Source: an uncultured Flavobacterium sp.
GTDB lineage: Bacteria; Bacteroidota; Bacteroidia; Flavobacteriales; Flavobacteriaceae
DNA: 7,182 nt
Assembly: GCA_946480635.1 (NCBI GenBank)
Contig: CAMLKV010000110.1
Location: 1-7,182 of the forward strand
Direction: 5' to 3'
Of this stretch, positions 1 through 7,051 are shown piece by piece. Each line of letters starts with the position of its first letter. Within the stretch, counting starts at the first letter, position 1. Position numbers and translations under genes: made by a program. The notes under the pieces were generated by a model. That model did no database searches, had not been told where the DNA came from, and saw nothing but the letters and a program-made list of their open reading frames with translations.

Positions 1-112
1 CACAGGACAAGGCTTTGGAGAATCTGAACCAAAAGTATTATGTGGTGATAATTGTACTGAAGAAGAGTATGCTCAAAACCGTCGTTCAGAATTTATGATA
101 GTTAAGAAATAA
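1..112 (+). CDS. OmpA-family outer-membrane protein, C-terminal end only (partial)
   Basis: Only the last 36 codons are present. The gene starts left of the window, the first complete codon is at position 2, and the TAA stop is at 110-112. The peptide reads TGQGFGESEP, then a Cys-x3-Cys pair (CGDNC), and ends NRRSEFMIVKK. The GxGES...P stretch followed by NRR-x-E-[FI] close to the stop is the typical end of the OmpA/MotB peptidoglycan-binding domain, and the added cysteine pair is common in Bacteroidota versions. Proteins of this kind sit in the outer membrane or periplasm and tether the envelope to peptidoglycan. In flavobacteria they often lie beside PorP/SprF-like genes, but that neighbour would be outside this window. 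The N-terminal architecture cannot be judged. A strong terminator follows 16 bases after the stop, so this is the end of its transcription unit. Confidence 0.82.
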   Translation, partial: TGQGFGESEPKVLCGDNCTEEEYAQNRRSEFMIVKK

Positions 113-128
113 TTCTTTTATAACAAAT

Positions 129-157
129 AAAAACCCATCCTTGTGATGGGTTTTTTT
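129..157 (+). terminator. Rho-independent terminator after the OmpA-family gene
   Basis: An 11-bp perfect stem (AAAAACCCATC at 129-139 with GATGGGTTTTT at 145-155) encloses a 5-base loop, CTTGT, and runs into a T tract to 157. It lies 16 bases after the TAA stop. The A run on the left side means it could also stop minus-strand transcripts, but its position fits the plus-strand gene. Confidence 0.9.
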
Positions 158-400
158 ATTTACAATTGTTTATAATATTCAACTTAAATGCTAAAAATGG
201 TCTAATTATTTTTAATTGAAGAAAGCTTAAAGAGACTTGAAAACTTTTGAAGACAAGAACTAATCGAGATGATACATTAGTAAAAATTACCAATTAAATT
301 TATTTCTTCAAATTACAATTTTAATTTACGAACGATAAATTCAAGTTTAGCAATTTTTAATTTTTAAGGTGTGTACTTCTATAATTTTTATTTGTTGATA
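158..400. other. AT-rich intergenic stretch with no recognised gene
   Basis: About 240 bases lie between the terminators of two converging transcription units. I checked both strands and found only very short open stretches, for example ATG-CTA-AAA-ATG-GTC-TAA at 189, and a 16-codon minus-strand run around 330-360 without a start codon. There is no tRNA-like fold, no direct repeat array and no convincing promoter. It is probably plain spacer, although a small RNA cannot be excluded by eye. Confidence 0.6.
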
Positions 401-432
401 TAAAAGAAAAAGCCACGCAATTGCGTGGCTTT
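401..432 (-). terminator. Rho-independent terminator of the receptor/lipoprotein operon
   Basis: A perfect inverted repeat, AAAGCCACGC (409-418) and GCGTGGCTTT (423-432), is separated by AATT, so the whole 24 bases are self-complementary. Read on the minus strand, the hairpin is followed by TTTTCTTTTA, a good U tract. It lies about 30 bases after the stop of the last operon gene (464-466). On the plus strand the trailing sequence, TTTATATAAAT, is a poor U tract, so the minus orientation is favoured. Confidence 0.88.
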
Positions 433-463
433 ATATAAATAATTTGAGCTTATTATATCTTAG

Positions 464-1771
464 TTAGTTTACTTTAACATTATCAACTCGCCATTGTGCA
501 GCAGTTGTAGTGTTTGAAGTATATCTAAATGCAATTCTTACATTAGGCTTTCCTACATAAGAATTCAATGAAATATTTCCTGAATTTAACCAAGCCGTAC
601 TTGTTGCTAAATTTACAGTTAATTTTGTCCATGTACCTCTAGAAGGTGATCCTGCAAGATAGTTTGTTGATACGTATACTTCTAAAGCATTTCCTGCGAA
701 AGGTCTTGAAGTATCAAAAGATAGTGTAGCTGTAGAAAGACTGCTTAAATCAAAAATTGGAGAAATTAACCAATCATCATTCTCTTTTGCACCACTTGAA
801 AATCCATTCATGTCAGCACATCTTCCTGGGTTTCCATTTGTAGTGTTTAAATTCCAAACTTGAGAACCTACAACGCTAACTTTTGCCCAATTGTTCCAGT
901 CTGTAGTGAATGATTCATTAAAAGGAAGTGTTGCATGAGGAATAACTCTTTCGTTAGTTAATCTAATGTCAGATTCATAGCGAACCATAAATTGAAAATC
1001 AGTATTATATTTTGACAAAACACCTCTAACTTTTCCGCTTCCGAAAGGAACTACATTACCAGTGAATGGCGCAAAACTACTAAAACGTATTATTCTAGAA
1101 GAACCACCTGTTGTTGTAGTTGGCATAAGCATATGATTTGTAGCACCACCTCCAGAATCAACATCATAATATGTTCTATATAATGAGTCATCAGCAAATT
1201 GAACTTGCTCTAAATCGATTAAAGTATTTTGGTTTGCATCAGTAAAGGCAGTTGCTAATGGTAGAGTTCTTACCATGCTTTCTTCACTTACTACTGTTGC
1301 AGATGGGAATAAATGATTTCTCCATTTGTTAACTGGTATTCTTCCAATTGAACCTTCAAAAGGGTATCCAATTTGCATCGAACCATATACTTTAGCAATA
1401 TATAAACCTTTCAATTTAATGTAAATTTTTCTACCAGGATTGAATCCTTCAATAAATAAACTCACATCATCAATAGGCACACTAAAACCTACAGGATTTC
1501 CAGTTGTAGGAATTGTTTGAAAAGATACTGATTTGTAAAAATTTCCATTTTTATCACTTGAAGTTACATAAGCTTCGATAATATCGTCACCAGTATACTC
1601 TGTAGGAGTAGTTGTAGCAGCAGTATTTATGTCTTCTACAGTTTTAGTAGGAGTCATTACATATGTTTTTAACGGCTCAGTAGGCTCATCAAAATCTTCT
1701 TTTACACAGCTAGTAAAAATTCCAGCTGCAAAAGCTACCAAAAATATTGGTTTAATAAATATATTCTTCAT
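464..1771 (-). CDS. Probable surface lipoprotein: DUF5689-like N-terminal region plus choice-of-anchor-J-like C-terminal domain
   Basis: The 435-residue product begins MKNIFIKPIFLVAFAAG with a lipoprotein signal peptide ending IFTSC, which makes Cys22 the probable lipidated residue. The next residues, VKEDFDE, resemble the acidic lipoprotein export signal of Bacteroidota, suggesting a place on the outer face of the outer membrane. Residues about 35-270 resemble DUF5689, with an AYVTSSDKNGNFYKS segment typical of it. Residues 282-435 look like a choice-of-anchor-J domain: LPFNESF at 282-288, WLISP at 334-338 and a closing WRVDNVKVN. I chose the start at 1771. The frame is open to 1846, but the extra 25 codons would overlap the upstream gene and put a non-signal sequence before the signal peptide. 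It is the third operon gene, 13 bases after its neighbour, whose anchor-J-like domain it shares. A ligand-binding role beside the receptor is inference and the ligand is unknown. The family assignments come from motif recognition only. Confidence 0.85.
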   Translation of the reverse strand: MKNIFIKPIFLVAFAAGIFTSCVKEDFDEPTEPLKTYVMTPTKTVEDINTAATTTPTEYTGDDIIEAYVTSSDKNGNFYKSVSFQTIPTTGNPVGFSVPIDDVSLFIEGFNPGRKIYIKLKGLYIAKVYGSMQIGYPFEGSIGRIPVNKWRNHLFPSATVVSEESMVRTLPLATAFTDANQNTLIDLEQVQFADDSLYRTYYDVDSGGGATNHMLMPTTTTGGSSRIIRFSSFAPFTGNVVPFGSGKVRGVLSKYNTDFQFMVRYESDIRLTNERVIPHATLPFNESFTTDWNNWAKVSVVGSQVWNLNTTNGNPGRCADMNGFSSGAKENDDWLISPIFDLSSLSTATLSFDTSRPFAGNALEVYVSTNYLAGSPSRGTWTKLTVNLATSTAWLNSGNISLNSYVGKPNVRIAFRYTSNTTTAAQWRVDNVKVN

Positions 1772-1784
1772 AACAACTGTTTTA

Positions 1785-2396
1785 TTAATTATAAACTTTA
1801 ACATTATCGATTTGGTATGAACCATCAATAGCAGCATTAGTACCACCCTTTACTTTAAAAGCAATGTAAGCTTTTCCAGTATACGTTGACAAATCTATTA
1901 CGCCAGATTTTATAAACTGAAAATATGTGCTTGATGTTGTAGGCAATGTAGCTTGTAAAGTTGTCCAAGTAGCTGTGGTTACATTTGTACCATCAAAATC
2001 AGTAGAAATTAGTGCTTCTAATGAATTTGAAGCACTTGTAACGTAGGCTTGTGCAGATTCGAAAGTAAGTTTCTCACCATCTTGTTTGTCTAAATCAATT
2101 GCTGGTGAAATTAACCATGCAACATTAACTGCTTCACCTGATAGATAAGATGAAAATTCGGCATATAGATTACCACTATATTCTTGGGTTTTCCATTTTA
2201 CAGTTCCAGTTTCTGCAAAGTTTGTCCATCCTGGAGTAGCAAGAGTAACATTATCCACACCACCCTTTGAAAAATCTTCATTAAGGATTAGTGGCTTAAG
2301 GTTAGGCATAGTAATGTCGTCCTCAGGAGAACAACTGTTTAAACCTAATGTAGAAGCTACTAATGCTACAAAAAGAGTAATTTTATTTGTTTTCAT
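1785..2396 (-). CDS. Probable surface lipoprotein with a single choice-of-anchor-J-like domain
   Basis: The 203-residue product starts with a basic, then hydrophobic signal (MKTNKITLFVALVASTLG) ending in the lipobox LNSC, so Cys22 is the probable lipid anchor. The following SPEDD is acidic, as in Bacteroidota lipoprotein export signals, and points to surface exposure. After a short linker, a predicted beta-sandwich fills residues 38-203: LNEDF at 38-42, WLISP at 94-98, TWTTLQATLP in the middle, and QIDNVKVYN at the end. This is the order seen in choice-of-anchor-J (cleaved-adhesin-like) domains, and it matches the C-terminal half of the next operon gene. The protein is little more than that one domain. 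It starts 12 bases after the receptor's stop codon, so it is almost certainly co-transcribed. The short gap has no Shine-Dalgarno motif. It could act as a surface accessory to the receptor, in the position a SusD protein would occupy, but it is not a SusD homologue. The substrate is unknown. Confidence 0.85.
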   Translation of the reverse strand: MKTNKITLFVALVASTLGLNSCSPEDDITMPNLKPLILNEDFSKGGVDNVTLATPGWTNFAETGTVKWKTQEYSGNLYAEFSSYLSGEAVNVAWLISPAIDLDKQDGEKLTFESAQAYVTSASNSLEALISTDFDGTNVTTATWTTLQATLPTTSSTYFQFIKSGVIDLSTYTGKAYIAFKVKGGTNAAIDGSYQIDNVKVYN

Positions 2397-2408
2397 AACA
2401 ATATGCTT

Positions 2409-5222
2409 TTAGAAGTTAATGTAAACGTTAACGAAATATGTTCTTCCGTAACCGTAAAAATATTTAGGAGCGAATGCAGGTGTACCACTTGATACATCTT
2501 GATTTAACTCTCTAAAGTTTGCATTTCTTGCTTGTTCAAAACCACCTGTTTTGTATTTAGTATCAAGAACATTGTTAATTGAGGCAAAGAAACCAAAAGT
2601 GTTGCCTGCAACTCTCCAAGATTTACCACCTGTTAAATTTACTAAATAAAAATCATCAAATTTCTCTTGTTTTAATAATTCTGCAGCTCTTTCTTGAGTA
2701 GCTTCTGGGAAAGGATCTCCATTAGCGTCTAAAGGATTTTTAAAGAAATTATCTGTTCTTAATAAAGAAGAAATATCTAAATAATTATTTGCTAAATAGT
2801 TTCCATTTGCTCCAATCCACCAGAATTTAGGGTCTCTATACTCAATACCAAAAGAAGCAGCAGTTTGTGGTCCACCTGATAATCTATAACCTTTCAAATG
2901 AGCTCTACCAAAATCAATAGTTGGATTAGTATTTGTAGATGAAGCTAAATTATCGTTATTAAGTGTTACATGAGGATCATTATTATAAGTATACTCTCCA
3001 TATGCAGCGTTAGCAGTTAACTTAATTGTTGATGTAAGTTGGTATTCAATTCCTAATTCACCACCAATGTTTAATTTTTCGATATCTGTTACAGATTCAG
3101 CAACGAATGCATCACCACCATCACCACCATCATCTCCAAAAATACCTTCACCAAAGAAGAATGAAGTTTCTGAAGCATTTTGAGTTTTTGAATAATAACC
3201 TGTTAATCTTGATTTGAATTTAGGAGTTCTAATTATATAACTAGCGTCAACACTTGTTATTTTTTCGTTTTTAACACCTTCAAGAACATTGTCATTTAAT
3301 CTTGCATTAGGGAATACATCTCTTAAATTAGGAGCTTGAGTCATGTAAACTCCATTTAAGCTTAACATATGTTTTCCAGTAATTTTATAAACTAAACCTC
3401 CTTTGAAACCGAAGTTTTCAAAATTTTGTTTATCACTTTGACCAAATGAATTTGTAGGATATAATCCATTTCTGTATAAACCTTCTCTTCTATATTCGTT
3501 ACGGCTATACGTTTGAGCTAAGTAAAAATCAATGATGTTGTAGTTAAATTTGAATTGAGTAAACGCATTAAATGTGTTCGCTAATAAATTATAGTTATAT
3601 CCAAATGCGTCTCCTACAACTACATTTCTATTAGGATTGTTTAAGTCAGATTGTTGTTCTGAACCACTTTGGAAATTATCGTAATCTTTAAAATATTCAC
3701 CCCCTAATAAGTCTAATAAATTTTGGAAGTTGTGTGATTTTAATTTTCTAAAAGTTGCACCAGCGTTTACTGAAATATTATCAGCCACTTGAGAGTTTAA
3801 AATAGTATTGGCAACCCATAGTTTATCATCTGTTCTGTCTTCATATAAAATGTATGAACTGTTTTTTTCTATACCGTCAGGGTTAGTGTTTGCTGCATAC
3901 ATTGCATCCCAGTTCAATTGTCTTTGTGTGTAGAATCTTGCGTCGTTTGCTAAAGCAACGTTTGCAGGATCATCACCTTGCCAATCTGAGTAATCAGATA
4001 AGCTGTATCTTGAAGTATAATAACTTGGTAAGTTTTGATAGTAAGTAGGATCAGGGTTTCTTGCTCCTTGATAATCTATACGACTATTACCAATGCTACC
4101 AGTTTGGTGCATTAAGTTAGTATTTAAGTTTGTTTTATCAGTAATTTTCCAATAGTGACTTAACATTAAAATTGGTTCTTCTAATCTTTTAACACGAGAA
4201 TTTCTTTTTTCTCCGTTTTGCCATCCCCAGTAAGAGTTGTATTCAATACCAGCAATTCTATTTACTTCGTCAGTATTAGGAGAGTTTTTTCCTCTGCTGT
4301 TTAATCCATAAATAGAAGTGAAGTTTAACGCATGTCTATCGCCAAGTTTTTTCTCAACACTTGCAAAGAATGAGTTAGCACTGTATGTTGTTCCTTCAAA
4401 GTAACCTTCTTGAGCCCATCTTCTACTGGCAGAAACAACAAATGCCCATCCATCTTTGTTAACTCCTGAGGCGTGAGTCCCCATCATTCTCCAGTTATAG
4501 TTAGTGTTTGTTCCTGAAAATGAAATTCTTGATCCAGGTCTATAAATAGAAGCTCTAGTGTTTATTTCTTGTGTTCCTAAGATACCACCGAAAGTATAAT
4601 CAGATGGTGCAGACCCCATAGTAAATTCTTGGTTTCTCGTTGCATCATTTAATCCTCCCCAGTTACCCCATTGTGGTCTACCATCATAAATTTTGTTCAT
4701 TGGAACACCATTAATCATTGTAGTAGAGTACTGATTGTCAAGGCCTCTAACTCTAAATCTAGCTTGACCCCAATTAAAAGCGGCAGCTTGTTGAAATGCG
4801 TCACGAGAAGCTTGTAATAAACCAGAAGTACTTTCTGATCCACTGTTGTCATCACCTAAATCGTTTTCAGTGATAGTAACCAAACTAATTTGTTGTTCCG
4901 TTGTTTGAGAATCATCTTCTAAAACAATAATTCCTAAATCAAGAATTTGGTTTTTAACAATTTCAATTGGTAATAATTGCTCTTTATAACCATCACTTTT
5001 AATTCTCAGTAATTGGCTACCAACAGCAACTTCTTTAATAATAAATTTACCTTCAGCATCTGTAAGCTGAGTTAAATTTGTGTTTTGAATTGATGCTACC
5101 ACGTTACGTAATGGATTTTGAGTTTTAGCATCAATTACCTTTCCAGAAATTCCAGTAGGTTGCTGTGCAAAAACAAAAAAAGCATGCAATACAAACAGTG
5201 TACTTAAGACAAGTTTTTTCAT
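2409..5222 (-). CDS. TonB-dependent outer-membrane receptor with N-terminal carboxypeptidase-regulatory-like domain
   Basis: The 937-residue product has a signal peptide (MKKLVLSTLFVLHAFFVFA, probable cleavage before Gln20). Residues about 24-100 form a carboxypeptidase-regulatory-like beta domain: GISGKVIDAKTQNPL, then TDAEGKFIIKEV. A possible TonB-box-like strand (ISLVTITE) lies near 112-119. The plug covers about 125-225, with RFRVRGLDNQYSTTMINGVPM at 155-175 and the typical NWGGLNDATRNQEF at 187-200. A long beta-barrel rich in aromatic residues runs from about 230 to the C-terminal phenylalanine (YFVNVYINF). The length is usual for Bacteroidota receptors, and the frame is intact. Such proteins import large or scarce ligands across the outer membrane using TonB energy. 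No SusD gene follows; two anchor-J-like lipoproteins do, and an exported phosphodiesterase-type enzyme is divergently transcribed. The plug does not reveal the ligand, and a metal chelate, peptide or nucleic-acid product are all possible. A Gly/Asp-rich stretch (GDDGGDGGD, 696-704) probably lies in an extracellular loop. Confidence 0.95.
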   Translation of the reverse strand: MKKLVLSTLFVLHAFFVFAQQPTGISGKVIDAKTQNPLRNVVASIQNTNLTQLTDAEGKFIIKEVAVGSQLLRIKSDGYKEQLLPIEIVKNQILDLGIIVLEDDSQTTEQQISLVTITENDLGDDNSGSESTSGLLQASRDAFQQAAAFNWGQARFRVRGLDNQYSTTMINGVPMNKIYDGRPQWGNWGGLNDATRNQEFTMGSAPSDYTFGGILGTQEINTRASIYRPGSRISFSGTNTNYNWRMMGTHASGVNKDGWAFVVSASRRWAQEGYFEGTTYSANSFFASVEKKLGDRHALNFTSIYGLNSRGKNSPNTDEVNRIAGIEYNSYWGWQNGEKRNSRVKRLEEPILMLSHYWKITDKTNLNTNLMHQTGSIGNSRIDYQGARNPDPTYYQNLPSYYTSRYSLSDYSDWQGDDPANVALANDARFYTQRQLNWDAMYAANTNPDGIEKNSSYILYEDRTDDKLWVANTILNSQVADNISVNAGATFRKLKSHNFQNLLDLLGGEYFKDYDNFQSGSEQQSDLNNPNRNVVVGDAFGYNYNLLANTFNAFTQFKFNYNIIDFYLAQTYSRNEYRREGLYRNGLYPTNSFGQSDKQNFENFGFKGGLVYKITGKHMLSLNGVYMTQAPNLRDVFPNARLNDNVLEGVKNEKITSVDASYIIRTPKFKSRLTGYYSKTQNASETSFFFGEGIFGDDGGDGGDAFVAESVTDIEKLNIGGELGIEYQLTSTIKLTANAAYGEYTYNNDPHVTLNNDNLASSTNTNPTIDFGRAHLKGYRLSGGPQTAASFGIEYRDPKFWWIGANGNYLANNYLDISSLLRTDNFFKNPLDANGDPFPEATQERAAELLKQEKFDDFYLVNLTGGKSWRVAGNTFGFFASINNVLDTKYKTGGFEQARNANFRELNQDVSSGTPAFAPKYFYGYGRTYFVNVYINF

Positions 5223-5276
5223 AAATAAAATTAAATTAATTTACTTTTTCCTACCCATTTTTAAAAAGCAGGGCGA

Positions 5277-5284
5277 CAAATGTA
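5277..5284 (-). promoter_or_regulatory. Candidate -7 box for the receptor operon
   Basis: Read on the minus strand, the sequence is TACATTTG, a full match to the Bacteroidota -7 consensus TAnnTTTG. Transcription would start near 5270, giving a leader of about 48 bases before the ATG at 5222. I could not find a clear TTG/TTTG -33 element at the expected distance, so this rests on the -7 box and its position. Confidence 0.45.
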
Positions 5285-5304
5285 CATTTTTTAATAATAT
5301 TATT

Positions 5305-5312
5305 TACTTTTG
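5305..5312 (+). promoter_or_regulatory. Candidate -7 box for the exported phosphodiesterase/nuclease-type gene
   Basis: TACTTTTG matches TAnnTTTG on the plus strand and would start transcription near 5318, about 38 bases before the ATG at 5357. No good -33 element is visible. It lies about 20 bases from the oppositely oriented box of the receptor operon, so the two promoters would share most of their upstream DNA. Confidence 0.4.
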
Positions 5313-5356
5313 GCGAGAAAATTGTAACTGATTTTACAAAAAAATAATGTAAATAT

Positions 5357-6463
5357 ATGAAAATTAGAAGTTTTATTTACCTGTTTATCATGATGATAGG
5401 TTTTTCTGCAACGGCACAGCAGGCTAAAAAATTTGCCTTGCAAACCGTGGCTTTTTATAACTTTGAAAATTTATTTGACACCATAAATGGACCAAATAAC
5501 GATGAAGAATGGTTAGCTGACGGCGCACAAAATTGGACCGGAAAAAAATATAAGAAAAAACTTGAAAATTTAAGTCGTGTTTTATCAGAAATTGGTACAA
5601 ATGACCAACAAAAAGCTTCTCCAGTGTTAATTGGAGGATGTGAAATCGAAAACAGAGGTGTTTTAGAAGATTTAATTAAACAACCTAATCTAATTGATAA
5701 AGATTATGGAATTGTACATTTTGACTCACCTGATAAGCGTGGTATTGATGTGGCTTTATTGTATCAAAAAAAGCACTTTCAACCTACAAGTTATGTAAAT
5801 GTACCTCTATACATTTATAATAAGAAATCTTCTTCAAAAGAGAAAAAGGAAGATGAAGAAAAAACAGATGATGCTGTTAGTGTGGACAACTCTACAAATA
5901 GAGTATTTACAAGAGATCAGTTATTAGTAACTGGATTACTAGATGGAGAAGAAATAAACATTATTGTTAATCACTGGCCATCTCGTTCTGGAGGTGAGAA
6001 AAAAAGTAGCCCTTTCCGTGAAGCAGCTGGAAGATTAAACAGACAAATTATCGACTCTATCATTAAAATTAAACCTCATGCTAAATTTATTACTATGGGA
6101 GATTTAAATGATGGATCATATAATAAGAGTGTGAAAGTTGAGCTAGGAGCAAAACTTAAAAAAACAGAATTAGAAGCACCTAGAGATATCTATAACCCAT
6201 TTGAACAAATGTTTAAAGAAGGTAATGCTACACTTTTCCATAGAGATGCAGGTGATATTTTTGACCAAATCATGGTGTCTGAACAGTTTGTTAATGCTAA
6301 TTATACGTCTTGGACATATTGGAAAGCAGGAATTTACAATAAACCATATTTAATTCAAAAAGATGGTCAATATAAAGGGTATCCACTTCGACATACAGCT
6401 AATGAAATTGGATTTAGCGATCACTTCCCAGTATACATTTATCTCATAAAAGAATTCAAATAA
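5357..6463 (+). CDS. Exported endonuclease/exonuclease/phosphatase-fold (EEP) hydrolase
   Basis: The 368-residue product begins with a signal peptide (MKIRSFIYLFIMMIGFSATA, probable cleavage before Gln21), so it acts in the periplasm or outside the cell. It shows the ordered motifs of the Mg-dependent EEP (DNase I/exonuclease III-like) superfamily: FYNFENLFD at 33-41, GGCEIEN at 93-99 with Glu96 or Glu98 as the metal-binding acid, KRGIDVALLY at 127-136, NHWPSRSGG at 205-213 with a likely catalytic His206, GDLND at 248-252 (Asp249, Asn251), FDQIMVS at 302-308, and SDHFPV at 354-359 with the Asp355/His356 pair. All catalytic motifs are intact. The family cleaves phosphodiesters or phosphomonoesters of nucleic acids, inositol phosphates or lipids; the sequence does not say which. 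A hydrophilic, highly charged insert (about 155-181) separates two core strands. There is no type IX secretion C-terminal domain. It is transcribed away from the receptor operon and has its own terminator. A nuclease role is favoured but unproven. Confidence 0.9.
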   Translation: MKIRSFIYLFIMMIGFSATAQQAKKFALQTVAFYNFENLFDTINGPNNDEEWLADGAQNWTGKKYKKKLENLSRVLSEIGTNDQQKASPVLIGGCEIENRGVLEDLIKQPNLIDKDYGIVHFDSPDKRGIDVALLYQKKHFQPTSYVNVPLYIYNKKSSSKEKKEDEEKTDDAVSVDNSTNRVFTRDQLLVTGLLDGEEINIIVNHWPSRSGGEKKSSPFREAAGRLNRQIIDSIIKIKPHAKFITMGDLNDGSYNKSVKVELGAKLKKTELEAPRDIYNPFEQMFKEGNATLFHRDAGDIFDQIMVSEQFVNANYTSWTYWKAGIYNKPYLIQKDGQYKGYPLRHTANEIGFSDHFPVYIYLIKEFK

Positions 6464-6468
6464 TAATT

Positions 6469-6498
6469 AATCCCGACTCGTTCGGGATTTTTTATTTT
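6469..6498 (+). terminator. Rho-independent terminator after the EEP hydrolase gene
   Basis: An 8-bp stem (AATCCCGA at 6469-6476 with TCGGGATT at 6482-6489) encloses the loop CTCGT and is followed by TTTTATTTT. It begins 5 bases after the TAA stop. On the minus strand the trailing sequence is not T-rich, so it serves the plus-strand gene. It separates this gene from the dioxygenase gene that follows. Confidence 0.9.
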
Positions 6499-6499
6499 A

Positions 6500-6507
6500 T
6501 AACTTTA
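6500..6507 (+). promoter_or_regulatory. Weak candidate -7 box for the dioxygenase gene
   Basis: TAACTTTA matches TAnnTTTG except at the last base and lies directly after the preceding terminator's T tract. A promoter is needed in this 60-base gap because a strong terminator stands before it. From this box the leader would be only about 10 bases. No -33 element is clear, so the exact site is uncertain. Confidence 0.25.
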
Positions 6508-6523
6508 CTTTAAAAAAATAAAC

Positions 6524-7051
6524 ATGTCAATTCAAAAACCATTCAACCTTAATAAATGGATAGAGGAAAATAGACACCTTCTAGTTCCCCCAGTTGCAAA
6601 CAAAAATTTATATATAGAGTCAGACGATTATATTGTAATGATTGTTGGAGGGCCAAATGCCCGTAAAGATTATCATTATAATGAAACCGAGGAATTATTT
6701 TACCAACTTGAAGGAGAAATCACAGTTTACATTCAAGAAAATGGAGAAAAAAAGGCAATGAAGTTAGGACCAGGTGATATGTATCTACATCCTGGGAAAG
6801 TGCCACATTCACCTAATCGTACTGAAGGTTCTATTGGTTTAGTTATCGAAAGAAAAAGAACCGAAGGAAAAGATGGTTTGTTGTGGTTTTGTGATAACTG
6901 CAACCATAAATTACATGAAGTTTATTTTGGATTAAACGATATCGAAAAAGATTTTCTACAACACTTTAAGGACTTCTATACCTCTGAAGAAAAAAGAACC
7001 TGCACTAAATGTGGTACAGTAATGGAGACTGATCCAAGATTTATGAAGTAG
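6524..7051 (+). CDS. nbaC: 3-hydroxyanthranilate 3,4-dioxygenase
   Basis: The 175-residue cytoplasmic cupin enzyme opens the ring of 3-hydroxyanthranilate with O2 and Fe(II). The product is 2-amino-3-carboxymuconate 6-semialdehyde, which cyclises to quinolinate (NAD precursor) or is degraded further in tryptophan catabolism. The residues known from the Cupriavidus metallidurans enzyme are in place at nearly the same numbers: iron ligands His51, Glu57 and His95, and substrate-binding Arg47, Arg99 and Glu109. The C-terminal Cys-x2-Cys pairs (Cys123/Cys126 and Cys160/Cys163) form the second, rubredoxin-like metal site typical of the bacterial form. Length is normal for the family and the frame is intact. 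The start ATG is preceded by an A-rich stretch (AAAAAAATAAAC) and no Shine-Dalgarno motif, usual for this phylum. No other kynurenine-pathway gene lies in the window. The gene appears to be its own unit after a terminator; what follows it on the right is not visible. Confidence 0.96.
   Translation: MSIQKPFNLNKWIEENRHLLVPPVANKNLYIESDDYIVMIVGGPNARKDYHYNETEELFYQLEGEITVYIQENGEKKAMKLGPGDMYLHPGKVPHSPNRTEGSIGLVIERKRTEGKDGLLWFCDNCNHKLHEVYFGLNDIEKDFLQHFKDFYTSEEKRTCTKCGTVMETDPRFMK

Noticed and set aside
325..375. A short minus-strand run reading KLKIAKLEFIVRKLKL that looked like the tail of a broken gene
   Set aside because: It is only 16 codons between stops, has no start codon, and is Lys/Leu/Ile-rich as expected by chance in AT-rich DNA.
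1629..1820. A plus-strand open frame of 63 codons
   Set aside because: It lies antisense to the start of the DUF5689-like lipoprotein gene, has no family resemblance, and the minus-strand protein there has a clear lipoprotein signal. It is a shadow frame.
1772..1846. An upstream extension of the DUF5689-like lipoprotein to an ATG at 1846
   Set aside because: The 25 extra residues would overlap the end of the preceding gene and bury the lipoprotein signal peptide. The ATG at 1771 begins a standard signal with its lipobox cysteine at residue 22.
6257..6280. Gln in place of the frequent His in the EEP motif FDQIMVS as a sign of an inactive enzyme
   Set aside because: As I recall, Gln is common at this place in Bacteroidota members of the family. 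The catalytic His206, Asp249, Asn251 and the Asp355/His356 pair are all present.
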